Source: Acridotheres tristis (Eukaryota; Chordata; Aves; Passeriformes; Sturnidae). Taken from it: DNA of 64,000 nucleotides. The notes under the pieces are model-generated. The model was not told the DNA's origin and searched no databases. It was given only the letters and a program-made list of their open reading frames with translations. The DNA is taken from NCBI GenBank assembly GCA_037013685.1, contig CM072891.1:18266501-18330500 (forward strand). The letters run 5' to 3'. How positions within the stretch are numbered: position 1 is the first letter of the stretch; the number at the start of each line of letters is the position of its first letter. This document shows positions 34,366 to 45,830 of the stretch, one piece after another. The position numbers were made by a program, and so were the translations under genes.

Positions 34366-36939
34366 GTAAGTACAGCAGCATGGATGTGGGAGAGACTGGA
34401 AGAAGCAGCCAGGTGGAATTACATTTTTGAGGTCTGTGAAGACATACTTATATAGAGGGGCATTACAGAATGTCTTTAAATATTTAGATTTTGAGAGATT
34501 TTAGAAGGTATAGGAAAACATTTTTTTCCCTCATGAATTCAAGCTATGCCTTTATTCACATGCTTTTAAAAAGTAAGGGAAATTATAAACATTATAAAGG
34601 CAGAATGGAGAGCTGAGGGGTTCACAGAGGAGGCAGGGAGGATGCCAGGCTTTACTTTGGAGAAAATAAGGAGAGGAGAGTGTTTTTTGTCTACTTTTAC
34701 TGCAGGCACTCCATGTGGATTGGTGTTAGCAAAGGCTTTACGCTGTGTGCGTCACTGCTTTGTAAATGCTGGCAAGTAACACTTACAGACTGCTGAACTC
34801 TTGTACAGAGTGTTGATCTGTAGATGGTTTTTCTTTCTCTGTAAAGGACACCTCCAATGCTAGCTGTATTTGAAGGCATAGAAAATAGGTTTGAAAAGCT
34901 ACACACACAGCAGCTGTCATAATTTACTGTAATATCCTGCTGTTTAGGATAACTAATGAGTGCGTCAGTTCCTTGGGTATGTTGAGCCAGATCATTAATC
35001 AGTATCAACCGACCTTGCTTCATGGAGCTGGGGGGACTTCCATGTGAGTTGATATGCATCACCTGCATTGGGAGATTAATGTCTGCAAAGGAGGTGGTGT
35101 AAAGCTGCTGGCTGGATTTGTGTTCATTGGAGATGAAATCCTGTTACCTGGCTTACTGTTGGGAATATTATGGTCTTGGCATATCATGGAAAGCCTGGAC
35201 CGGGTACAGGAAAAGAACTTGTATTTCTAAGTTTGGGTGTTCTTTCATAAGCCTCTCTCCTGCTCCGTAGAACATGAGCAATTTGGATCATTTAATACTT
35301 CACAACCTGTCCTGTAATGAGGAATTATTTCCAGACAGGTCCAGAATTTGCTTGATTTCCTGTGGCTGACTTTCGGCTTTTGTTCCCATCCAGCTGTGAG
35401 ATATCATCCTTCTGCTTTATCCTCCCGTGAACTGCCTAATGTTAAAGCAGATCAGAAGTGAGGGGATGTTATCTTCATGGCAGGAGTTATATCTTATATC
35501 TTAAGTGATACAAGGTTTTGATACAGCCACAGCATATTTCTTTAGTGCAGTCTCAGTGTAGATAGCAACAGCAGCATTTCTTACCGTTGCAAATTAAATC
35601 TGTTTTCATTAGAGTAGTGCATTCTAGTGTGGTAATGGATGGGCATCAGCCAAGCATTGGGTGCAGCACTAGCTGTACAAAGGGAATAACAACATGCATG
35701 TATGAAGTATAAACTAGGGAGCAGTTTTAGACTGTGCCAGGCTGAAGGTGAGTCAAAGAAAGAAAGGCAGATGGCAGAAGCTGCTGGGGAGAGGCAAAGA
35801 TAAGACATCACCGTTGTTACTGACTTGTGGGCCTGGCGTGATTCTAACAAGAAATATGCTGGTTAGCCATAATGCTGTAAGACTACTAGTGGCCAGTGAA
35901 CAGCTGTTATCCCTGCAAGTTTTTCTCCACCTGTAGCATTTAATCTACTTTTCCAGCTCTTGCGTGATTGTAGCAAGCAGCAAGACAGAAGGACAACCAA
36001 AGCAAAGTGCTTTGAATTTCTATTTTTTGGGGGTGGGTACTTCTTTGTCTTCTGTGAATTTCTGAAGCTCCATGTTTGGCTCTCTGTCTCCTCATAGACT
36101 TGTGTGGAGCTTTGCTTTTTTAAAAGATTTTTATGTATATATGATATGTATATTTTTTCTTATTTTTCTCCATTTTTTGAAGCAATGCAATTACTTGTAT
36201 TGGCCAGTCTGTCTCAAAAAAACCCTGAGGTAAACCTAGTGAAGAGATATTGTGATAGATGGATTTGAAAGGCAGATCTTGATTGCAAGATGGACCAGTA
36301 AGTTGAAGTGTTGTCTCTATAATGTGTGAGAACTGAGGGGCAGAGAAGTGAAGACCTGAGCCCTATTGGTAACTGCTTTGCCTGTGTAATAGAGATCAGC
36401 TCAGGAGGTAAAGAACTGCATCTACTGTCAAGTTTCTTTAATTAATATGGTGCAATGTGGCACTGCTGTAACTGATTCAGCACAAAACTTTTGAAAACCA
36501 TTAAATAATTTAAAGTTGTTGATTCTAAACCCAGGTAGGATCTCCTGACAGAATGTTATTTGCAGTAGTTTATGCCAGCCTGCATTTCTACAGTGGAACT
36601 TAAAGCAAACACAGAAAGTAATACTGATTATTGATGAGATGCATTTGGTTTTCCTGAGGCCTTGTGGTGGTAAGCATCCCATTAAATCTGTTTCTTGAAT
36701 CCTTCTCCAGAGGGAAGATGTTTGGGGCAATATGTATAGGTTTTAGTATCTTTGGTATGGGAACAGTACCTAGGTATTGATTTAGATGCTTTCTAAACTG
36801 TGCAGGTTAGTGTGGGTAATAAACTGTGATTGATCCTGTCTGAAGGTGACAATTTGACTCCTGTGTAGATCACAATTTTTCATGTATTCTGTGCAGTTAT
36901 CCTATAATAAGTCTCCCATCTTGTCACGATGCTGGTGTG

Positions 36940-37285
36940 TTTGAGAGATGTGGATGCTGCTGTCCTGGCTCAGACAGACCTGCCCTGTGCTGTTCTTCCA
37001 GTGCTGCTTCCCCCACTGAGTGGGTCCCATCCAGTGCTCACACTGTTGCCAAGCCCAGCGCTCTGGAATTGCTGCTCACAGCTCTGCAGTGCCCAGGAGT
37101 GGCTGCCGTGGCTGCAGTGGCCGTGGCCCAGCCAGGAGTGGCTGTTCCTGGTACAGGCTGGCTGATGGGCTCGCAGTGACGTGCACTGCTGTGCCAGCAC
37201 GGGGTCCTGGGACACAGCCAGCCACTCTGTGGCCAGATGGAACAGCAGAGCACAGCCAGTGCTGCAGTCTGACATGGAAAACTCA
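36940..37285. other. GC-rich patch with a partial internal repeat
   Basis: This stretch is clearly richer in G and C than its flanks and is full of CTGC and TGGC words. The motif CCAGGAGTGGCTG occurs at 37093 and again at 37132, giving a period of about 39 bases, with similar words (GTGGCTGCAGTGGCCGTGG) between. All six frames are fairly open because TA-containing stop codons are rare in such sequence, so the frames of 78 to 105 codons here are not evidence of a gene. It could be an old GC-rich repeat or a decayed minisatellite. Confidence 0.6.
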
Positions 37286-38971
37286 CTTGGATTGTGTGTT
37301 TTGGATGCTTGGGTTAGCAGATCAAAACTTGCCTTAAAACTACAAATGTGTTTGTGCTAACTTAAAGTTACTGCAAAGGGCAAGGATAGGAGAGGTGTGT
37401 CTTCTCCCTGGAAGTACCGTGGTAAAATTTGTATAATGTAGTTCACTGTTTTGGAGATTTTTCTGGGAGGAGAAGCGTGTGTCTTGATATATCCACAGCA
37501 ACAAAATTAAGGTAGCAGTTGTTTTAAGTCACTAGCTTAAAAGAATAAGCTGAAAAGGTTTTAAAAATCCACGCCCTCCCCCCCCCAACAAGTAAATACT
37601 TTGCAGATATTACAATGCTAGAAAACTCAGAATGCCGTGTCCTCAGGTGCTTTACTCATTGGTAGAAGTAGGAAATTAAGTGATGTGTAAACAAAATTTC
37701 CTTTGCCTTCATTGGCTGATTTCCTGTCTGCCTTGCTCCTGCACAGGTGGTTCTAAAATGTTTGCCCAGGGCATGTCTGTGGGAGGACATTTACCTGTTG
37801 GTCCCTGTGGAGCCGGGTGCTCACTGGGAGCATGGTGGCACTTGGTTCAGCTCCCAGCTGTGCAGCAGACTCCTTGGGAAGGTCACTTGTGTCCTCCTGC
37901 ACCGTGTCAAGTGTTGTGGATGATCTCAGGACGGCTTGAATGTTGCTGTGAGTCACTGTCATGCCACAGACACCTCTGAAAGAGTGTAGTGTGACCCCAG
38001 ACCCAGGCAGTAAACTATCAGTCAGCTCAGGCAGTGCTGCACTGCCTTTGCTCAGAGGGAGCTTGGAGGCTGGGGAGGATCCTGCATTTGCTGGTTTTGC
38101 CATCCTCGTGGTGTCCATACCCATAACAGCATGGGAAGAACAGTCCTTATGCTTATAAGGGTGACAGAGGGACAAATGAATACTGGGATACTGCAAGAGA
38201 TATATCAGCTCTTTGGGAATTGGAATATTTCCTTTAGAAAATACCTTTGATCTCTGTTTAAAGGCTTACACTTGGCTGTGTTCACTAGGAATATATTTCA
38301 GGAGCTAAGCACCTGTCATATTTTAAAAACACCCTATGTTTCCCAAAGCCCTGGAACACTTTTAAGAATCACTGGATGAGTATTGAAATCAATGCATTTA
38401 AACAGTGCCATGTCTAATTATAATCATAGATAAGCAATTAAACATATTCTCTGAAAAGAAACCTCTTCAATGGTGAATTTGAAATAATGACAAATCAGGT
38501 TGAGATTTAAACTTTCCCTAACCATTTAATAGCATCTAAATTAAGAAATATTTGCTACTGCAGGTTTGGCTAGGGCTTTAAAGGAAAATGAAAGTGCTCA
38601 AACCACAGGAAATCAATGGCCTAATCGTCTGGAAAAAGAGTTCATTGCAGTGCCAGGATAACCTGTGAGAGCAATAACCTATTCTGCAGGTGTAGGGAGA
38701 ATATTTGTCATTGAAGTTCTACAGCAGAAGCAGTTCCATGACAGGTAACTTGGGAGGTTGTGAGACTGGTTGGGAGTTGAGAATGTCACATACAGCTTGT
38801 GTCAGGGAGGGATTGAAGAAAGACTAAATGAGGAATGGTGAGATATTCTCTTTATTTTGGTAGAAGCAGTCACATTTCCTTACTTTCTTTCATTATAGAT
38901 AATACTCTTTTAGAAGCAATTTTAAATGGCAATTTTCAACTGCTTTCTACTCTTGTAGAGGTGTAGACACC

Positions 38972-39165
38972 CAGGTAGCTGGGTGTGGAGCTGCAGGCTG
39001 TGCTCTGGGTGGGGGACATGGTGGGAGTTCCAGGCAAGGGGCTGTGACCTGGTGCTGGCCCCTTGCCCAGCTGCCCACTGAGAAGGGACTTTGGTGTCCC
39101 AGCAGTGAAAGTCTGGAGAGGTGTGAGTGTGACTTCTGGATGGTCAGACAGGAAAAGTCCCTTAA
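38972..39165. repeat. Unknown dispersed repeat, copy 2
   Basis: This copy matches 13736-14046 in the same orientation. It starts CAGGTAGCTGGGTGTGG and includes GGGTGGGGGACATGGTGG, CAAGGGGCTGTGACCTGGTG, GAAGGGACTTTGGTGTCCC, AAAGTCTGGAG, GTGTGAGTGTGACT and CTGGATGGTCAGACAGG. It lacks the roughly 100 bases found between the two blocks in the other copy. The right edge is near 39165, where similarity stops. Confidence 0.8.
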
Positions 39166-40454
39166 CAGCTGCTTCCTTCCAAGGACAGTAAAAGTTAAGC
39201 AAGTGAAAAATCCCAGCAAAACAAAAGAAGAAACAAATAAATTAAAAAAAACCCACCCTGACTTTAATAAAAAGCAAATCTACATCTAAAATGGGAAAAA
39301 CCAAAACCTGAATACATGAATCATTTATTGCATTTCTTCTTAGTTAAATGAATGGTGGTGTATCTTCCTTAACAAATTTGCACACTGAACTTTAGTGTAT
39401 GGGATATTTTAATCTAAACATCTATATGTTTAACAGTTACTAATCAGGGAGAATCAGCCCTTTTTTTAGGCATAGCAGCTAAAATTGGAAACCAAGTTTA
39501 AAGCTGCAGACCTTAATTGTGGTTTCATGTTTTGAACTTACTATAATTTTGAGTTAATTATGATTTTTGAAAGTATTAATATTATGACCTGCACTAATAA
39601 TTTATCTTAATTATGAATGAATGGTCAGCATCAGGAAGGCTTTCCTTTTTGACAGATACCAAAGGATGTCATGGGAGCTGCTCCTGTGCTCTCTGGTGGG
39701 ATGTAGCATGTCCTGCAGAGATCTTCTTGGGATCTGGAAACACTAGATATGAAGGCAGACCTTAAGAGTTACATGGCAATGAAGGAAAGCAGTGATTGAT
39801 GCAGAGAGACCTCAGGGGTCGACTGTGTTTCCTCCTTTGTTTACCTGCTTGGAGGAGTAACTGCCCTAAACTGCACTGGGACACTCTAATCCTTCCCAAG
39901 GGATGGGTTGGAAGAATGTAAAGCCTCATCTTTTTGCTCTGTATTTGGGAATAAAAGTCATAAAAGTGAAAGCTCTGCTTGAGAAGAACAGACTTTGTTA
40001 CCAGTTAGGCTGAGACTTGGGAACAGCCAAAACAGGATGACAAATCTTGCAGCTATCAGTGCTGAGTGCTGAGCACAGATGACTTTGCAAGCAGAAACAC
40101 AGGATGCAAATATTTAACAAAGCCTTTTTCAAGCTCACAGGAGGGATGCAGAGTGCAAGTTGATGTTTGAAGCAGAGTGCCTGAGTGACAGTCTGCTGTT
40201 TGCACTAACTCTAATAGAAGTTACACGTGCTCATCAGTTTAAGAGCTGATATGTAAATGGCCTGGACTATGTCAAGAATAACTCCAGAAAGTAAAATCAA
40301 TCCAGTGGTGTCCAGAGACAAGAGTGAACTAATGTTGTGGGAACATGGCTGTCAGGATTAATGCTGATCTAAGGAGGATAAGAATAATGTAGAGTTCAGG
40401 AAATCCTAAAATAGGAGTGGCAAGGCAATAACTATTTATATATTTCCCCGTGTT

Positions 40455-40475
40455 TTATATATATAATATATATAA
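40455..40475. repeat. Near-palindromic TA tract
   Basis: TTATATATATAATATATATA followed by A forms an almost perfect inverted repeat of 21 bases. It is low-complexity and probably without function. Confidence 0.85.
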
Positions 40476-40882
40476 GATGCCAGCTGGAGATAGCTTATCT
40501 GGCAGAATTGCTGGGGTTTGAGTACATGGAGATGGCTATGGGCATGGCAGGAGAGTAGTCTTTCCTGACAGTGTGGAGATGTCTTACATCAAGCAGTAGA
40601 AATTGAAGGGAGAGATTTCAAATGATTGCAAGTTGTCAAGTGGAGTTTTGTTTGAGGGGGAGACCACGTGGGCAAAAAATACAATGTTACCTTAATTTAA
40701 AAAATCATAAGCAAAAACGCAGGGGTGGGTAGGAGACTGGTGGGTGGCAGTACAGAGAAGAATCTTGCTGACATTTCTTTTTGGTATTTTTCCTCTTAAA
40801 AATAAGAGCAAACAGTACTCCTGTCTGCTTTAAAATATATTTTCCACAGCCTCTTGTGTTTAGTAGGACTTCAGAGAATAGC

Positions 40883-40899
40883 TTTTTTTTTTTTTTTTT
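40883..40899. repeat. Poly(T) run of 17
   Basis: A run of seventeen T residues. It could be the tail of a minus-strand retroposed copy, but no recognisable processed transcript or poly(A) signal precedes it on the minus strand. Simple slippage is as likely. Confidence 0.85.
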
Positions 40900-41489
40900 G
40901 TTAGAGGCACTGCGTGCCAATACAAGAGTTCAGTCAGTCAGTAAATTTCCTGAATTAGTTGCAGAAGTTGAAAGCAGAGCAGAGACTGAAAAAGGCCCCT
41001 TGCCACTGGTGAAGGTGACTGTGCCTGATCTGTGGGGTGCTGGCAACTTCTGTGTGTTCTCTTCATGGCAGGGAAGTTGAGCTGTGCTACACATGTATGT
41101 CTTGTGTGCTCTTGTGACACAAATTGGAGCATTTCTCTGCTCTCCCTGTTAAAATCTAACCCTGGGTGTCTGAGTGCTGGCAAAAAGGGATCACATAGTA
41201 AGGCCCACACAGAAAAGCCTTTTTAGGCTCAACATCCAATGGCATTAATGATGTCTCTGTTGTTAATGATGCTCTTTCTTAGGACTGCTGCCCAAATGAC
41301 TGCAGTTTGGAATTTGTCACAGTTTGGGTGTTGCCTCGAAATAGGAAGGATGAAGCTGTTTTTTGGTTTAAGGGGAAGAAAAAAATTGTTGATTGAGCTC
41401 AGATGAATGAAAACCCAGGCAATATTAGCACATCATGGTACCAAGTATTCCCTGCCATGTCCACCCTTTGCCTTCAAAAAAATCCAGTA

Positions 41490-42528
41490 AGTCTCTCACC
41501 TTTGTGCTTTGCAAAGTCATGGAGCAGATCCTCCTGGGAACTATGATGAGGCACGTGGAAAATAAAGAGATGACTGGTGGCAGCTGACATGGCTTCATTA
41601 AGGGGAAATCGTGGCTGACAAATCTGGTGGCCTTCTATGGCAGTGTCACAGAGGTGGTAGATGAGGGAAGGGTGACTGATGTCATCCACCTGGACTTGTG
41701 CAAAGCATTTGGTAGTGTCTCACATAATGTCCTTGTCTCTGGAATGGAGAGAAATAAATTTGATGGCTGGAGCACTCAGTGGATAAGGTCCAGCTGGAGA
41801 GATGGGCCCGTGCAAACCTCATGAAGTTCAAGGCACTGTTCCTGCAGCTGGGCAGGGCAATCCCAAGCACAGATGCAGAGTGGGCAGCAGTGGGTTCACA
41901 GGAGAAGGACTTGGCAGGGTACTGGTGGATGATGAAAAGGAATATGACCAAACAACGTCTGCTTACACCCCAGAAAACCAAGTGTATCCTGGACTGCATC
42001 CAAAGCAGTGTGGCCAGCAGGTCAGGGAGATGTTTCTTTCCTTCTGGTCCTCTCTAGTGAGACTCCACCTGCATCCAGCTCTGGGGCACCAACACAGAGA
42101 TGTGGACCTGTTGGAAGGGGTCCAGAGGAAGGGCACAAAAATGACCAGAAGCCTGAGCATCTCTCCTTTGAGGACAGGCTGGGGGTGTTGGGGTTGTTCA
42201 GCCTTGAAGATTTCTTAGCAGCTTTCTGGTACTTAGTGGGTCAGCAGGAAAGATGAACAGAGTGTAGTGACAGAATGAGGTGCAATGGTTTTAAACTGGA
42301 AGAGGGTAGATGTCAATTAGGTATTTGGAAGAATGATGATGATTAGACAGTGGAACGGGTTGTCTAGAGAACTTATGGCTGCCTCATTCCTGGAAGTGTT
42401 CAGGGCCAGGATGGATGGGACTTTGGGAAGTCTGGTCTAGTGGAAGGTGTCTCTGTCCATGGCAGGGGGATTGGACAAGATGCTCTTTAAGGTCCATTCT
42501 AGCCATACCATTGTGTGATGCTGTGAAG
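41490..42528 (+). mobile_element. CR1 LINE retrotransposon, sense, internally deleted
   Basis: This CR1 copy keeps part of the reverse transcriptase and all of the 3' tail. Readable protein blocks are KVMEQILLG near 41514, [18 protein letters not shown] at 41588-41641 and [18 protein letters not shown] near 41680-41733. Sequence then passes at about 41785 directly into the late ORF2 region ([16 protein letters not shown]), so the segment holding the catalytic FADD box and its surroundings is missing. From 42060 the copy follows the CR1 C-terminal region, including GGCACCAACACAGAGATGTG and CTCTCCTTTGAGGACAGGCT. It ends with GGACAAGATGCTC, TTTAAGGTCCATTCTAGCC and ACCATTGTGTGATGCTGTG. The motif variants differ from the 985-2780 copy, which suggests another CR1 subfamily. 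Confidence 0.94.
41564..41824 (+). pseudogene. CR1 reverse transcriptase remnant
   Basis: This frame carries the RT blocks [17 protein letters not shown] and LDLCKAF, where the canonical aspartate-bearing LDFSKAF has changed to LDLCKAF. An in-frame TGA precedes HGF at about 41585. Downstream of about 41785 the frame runs into sequence brought near by the internal deletion. No functional enzyme can result. Confidence 0.85.
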
Positions 42529-43863
42529 TTGCAGTAAGCTCTAGAAGGTACTAGAGCACTGAGAGGTGTCCTGCATCTAGAAACCAGTGTGCAGATAAAT
42601 ACAAGCCCTAAGGAAAAACTGTCCTGTGTTACAGCAGGAGCTCACCTTGATCTCTGTATTTGACAGGAGTGCCAAGGGGGGAATGGAAAAGTAGGAAGAG
42701 TGAGTATAGGTATTTCAAAGCAAGAAAATCAGAGAGCAGGACTTTCATCTAACTCGAGGTGTCCAAGTTCCTGGAAAGCTGAGCTGTCTGTGACAGATTT
42801 TTGATCAGTTTGAATTTGACATTAGGACTCAATTCACCTGCTCTTGTCAAGCTGTAGTTTCCGCCACTAAGAACTTGTGAAGTTAGCCTGAAAAAAAATC
42901 TTTTAAATGGTTGGGAGTTGTCAGAGAGTTTTTTAGATGGACTCCAGGTGGTGTGGGACAAGCCAAAGAGCCTGGAAGCATTTGACACAAGCCAGGACAG
43001 AAAGACTGAAAACATGCCTCTGGTCTCTGGAGCAGGATGTCTGGAGTAGCTGGATTTGAGGGGGGCCTTGTAGCTCTAATTGGATTTACACTGCAGCTGA
43101 GGTTTCTGTTATTAAACTTAAAACTTAGAGGCCCCATCGTGCACAGCAACACATGATAACTAGATCTGGATATCTTGTAAAAGATCATCCCTGCTCAAAA
43201 GAAGAGACAGGGAAAAATGCTCAGCCTGAGAATGAAGGTGGGACACAAGCAGACCAAATGTTTTGCCTGGGGTCATACAGCAGGCCATTTGTGGAGAGGG
43301 AAGTGGAGCCCTGGACTCTCTGCTGGTGGTGTCACCACCTTCTTTGCTGAAAATTTAGTTGCCTGGGCTCACATGTTGAGTGGGTCAAGGAGAATGTGCA
43401 ATGGCTATGATACTCCTCAAAGAGGAGGATTCTGGAGGTGTTCTGGATTTGAGGAGCACACTTGGATGCGGGCTCCTGAGGTCATGTGCTGTCATCGATA
43501 TAAAGCTGCCCCTTCTGAGGGCAGCGAGCACCTCTGTAGGAGGAGGCAGGGCTGCTCAGACTCACGGCTCCACTGACATTGTGCCGTGGGCACGGTGAAG
43601 GAGCGGTGCTGCTGGGCTGCACACAGGTACCCGCTGCTGCAGGCAGGGCTGTGTGCGTGCTCCTGCATCTCCTGTGCCTCATCTCTGCTGGAAACACGTG
43701 TGCCTGCAGTGGGATACAGACTTCCTGCTGCATCCCTATGGAAGAGATAAGGCCTGCAGTGTGTTCTGTGCATCTGTGCTTGCTGCACTCCCTAGGGATG
43801 CAGATGAAGGATAAGGCTGGGTCAGCCCAGTGGTCTGTCTAACTTGTTTTCTTTTTTTTGCAG

Positions 43864-44070
43864 CTGCCAAGAGCACCTGCTTGAACCAGTCAGTATCAAT
43901 CCACAAAAGTCATGGAGAAAAAAGGATTTGTTTGAATTGTTATTACTAGAGCTTCTAGCTTGTTCTTACTTCATGATTGAGTTTGTTTTTATAGGAAGAA
44001 TCTTTGCTGTTATGAGTCACTCTGGCTTAAAAGCAGGATTTTGCTTTCAGATGCCTTTTGCCTTAAAAGG
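43864..44070 (+). other. Candidate exon after a strong acceptor, unproven
   Basis: The tract TTGTTTTCTTTTTTTTGCAG ends at 43863 and is a strong acceptor. One frame is open for 78 codons after it (starting CQEHLLEPVSINPQKSW), closing at 44101. A possible donor, CTTAAAAG/GTGATG, lies at 44070/44071 but is weak. Its phase would join the next candidate at 45481 in one of that exon's two open frames. The peptide is hydrophobic in the middle and is not recognised. Confidence 0.15.
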
Positions 44071-45480
44071 TGATGTTGCTCCTGGTATTTGTCAAGTTTA
44101 GGAAGAAAAAAAAACAAATTGAAAAATCATCAGGCAGCTCATTCTTCTTAAGAAACACTTGAAACTTCCATAGTTCTTTGTTTTAGAAAAATCAAAATAA
44201 AGCAATGCTTAGTGAATGCATTGCTGATGCCTCTTCAGGGCCAGCTTGATTTATAAAACAGTGAAGTATCAGAGAGTGACACTCCTGTGTGTAACAGGGA
44301 TGTAACCTGTTTGCTGGTGTGTTAGATTTCTAGGCCATCTGGAAATTAGTGTCATTAAACACCTGAAATAACAAGATTAAAAAACCCAGACAAATAGCAG
44401 CAAAAAAGGTAGGAGTTAAACTAAGGCAAGCCAGGCACAGTTGATCTACAGACCTAAGATCTTTGAAGTGGGTAGATAAAGCTAGTCTTGGCTGTGTGTG
44501 GTCACTAAGGATGGAACAGTTCTTTTTTAGAGGTTGGCTTTTTAACCCTGCATTATTTACAGTGGGGATAATTCCACCGTGCTTAACTAGAAAATCTGTC
44601 TGCAGTTCCAAACTTAATGCTGAGGAAATGTATACACTAGCAAAAATCTTGTGGCACTAAACAGTGGTCAATTAATTATAAATTATAAAACTTCCATGGA
44701 AAAGGAAGGGATTGTTCTTCTCAAAGTGTTTTGTCTACAGCTCTGACCTTACTGCTGCTTTTGTAGGTAGAGCTAACCTGATATGCACTGGCTGATTGTG
44801 CATTCAAATGTTTCTATATATTTGAATATAGCTATAAACTCACTTTTCCCTATGCAGCATCACTTGGTGAAGTTTTACCACTTCCAGCAGAAGATGCTTT
44901 TTATTTGTGGGTATTTGTTGCATAAACTGCTTCCACAAAACTAAGCTTGTTTCCTTGGCATTTGTCAGCCTCAGAAACTTGAATGTTTAGAAGTATTTAC
45001 CAAATTCACTTTTCTTTGCTGTGACCTTTTCCCAGTATAGGAAACAGAAGCCCACACTCTCTTCTGAATGCTTTCTATGCATTGTTCCTTGGGACCAAAG
45101 CTTCTTTCTTGTGCTGCTGGTACCTGGACTTTTCTCTACATGCCCAGTGTGTCTTATTCTCTTGCCATTGCATGTTCACTCTCACATTACTAGCTTGTAA
45201 GTAGAGTCAATGACAAAGTCACCTCTTTTTAATGCTTTTTAAAAAAATTGTGTATTGAGAATAAGCAAAAAGAGATTTTCTCCAGTAAGTTAATGTTTAT
45301 TTACAAGTTTCATTTTAGTAACAAACGCCACTGAGGTTGAAGAGTGTGTGGGGAAGTACAGAGGTGGGATGAAGGGGACTGTGGGAGCAGTAATACTGGA
45401 TTGAAAAGTTTGTTCCTGAAGTAACTCCTGATGACCAGCTGCCTGTTTTACTCATGAATCTGTTGTTTTGTGTCTTGCAG

Positions 45481-45575
45481 TGGCATCACTGAAGGGGCCA
45501 GCTGTTACTGCTGTGGGAGATCAAGAGCTCCTTCCAATTGCATCTTCTGTGTCATCTGCAAAACCCCCAGTGACA
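45481..45575 (+). other. Candidate 95-nt exon, open in two frames
   Basis: The acceptor TTGTTTTGTGTCTTGCAG ends at 45480 and the donor CCAGTGACA/GTGAGTT lies at 45575/45576; both are good. Two frames are open throughout. One, which takes one base from the previous exon and ends in phase 0, starts ASLKGPAVTAVGDQELLPIA. The other contains CYCCGRSRAPSNCIFCVICK, in which the pairs C-x2-C-G and C-x2-C, spaced by about eleven residues, resemble zinc-ribbon or RanBP2-type fingers. I do not know which frame, if either, is used, and cannot name a gene. A third frame has an early stop. Confidence 0.3.
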
Positions 45576-45782
45576 GTGAGTTTCTCCTACACACACTCTG
45601 TTTTCTCCAGTGAGGATTTGTTAGCTGTAATCTGTGATAATTATGTGTTTCTCTATTTATACTTTGTCAGTTCACTTGCTACTGCAAAAAGCTTTGATTG
45701 ATGAATCCCAGGCTAAAAGGATACATCCACTTCTCATCCCCCAGACCTCATACTCCAAGCTCATAGTTGCAAATTCTTCTAG

Positions 45783-45830
45783 CCAGCTTCACACCTTGTG
45801 AGGGAAATAATCAAAGACTACGTGCTTTGG
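45783..45830 (+). other. Candidate 48-nt exon downstream of 45481-45575
   Basis: A moderate acceptor, GCAAATTCTTCTAG, ends at 45782 and the donor GCTTTGG/GTGAGTG lies at 45830/45831. In phase 0 it reads PASHLVREIIKDYVLW, an amphipathic-looking helix, and this joins in frame to the ASLKGPAV frame of the preceding candidate. In the phase needed by the cysteine-rich frame it is also open (TSFTPCEGNNQRLRALG). A stronger acceptor at 45744 would give an 86-nt exon, but that form has stops in all frames. Confidence 0.2.

Larger units (their letters stand above)
31241..38971. other. Noncoding stretch with a GC-rich patch and exon-like signals
   Basis: No gene was recognised. A candidate spliced exon at 34244-34365 and a GC-rich patch at 36940-37285 are listed separately. 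Good acceptor-like tracts also end at 33702 and 37746, the latter after GCCTTGCTCCTGCACAG, but their donors are weak or a stop follows. Frames of 163 codons (33506-33997, minus) and 147 codons (37753-38196, minus) show no family signature. A CNE-like AT-rich block lies at 38380-38530. Confidence 0.5.
39166..41489. other. Noncoding, AT-rich stretch
   Basis: No gene was recognised. It includes an AT-rich block at 39530-39640 that may be a conserved noncoding element, a TA palindromic tract at 40455-40475 and a 17-T run at 40883-40899. The open frame after the T run (EALRANTRVQSVSKFPELV) has an acceptor-like start but only weak donors, and it is not called. Confidence 0.5.

Noticed and set aside
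40890..41080. Poly(T)-AG followed by a frame reading EALRANTRVQSVSKFPELV, briefly reminiscent of a leucine-rich repeat
   Set aside because: The resemblance covers only a few residues, the T run is a homopolymer and not a normal pyrimidine tract, and the donors at its end are weak.
43490..43640. TATA-like ATATAAAG in front of a GC-rich segment, considered as a gene promoter
   Set aside because: There is no CpG island, and the downstream donor-like CACAG/GTACCC is weak. Nothing ties it to a transcript.
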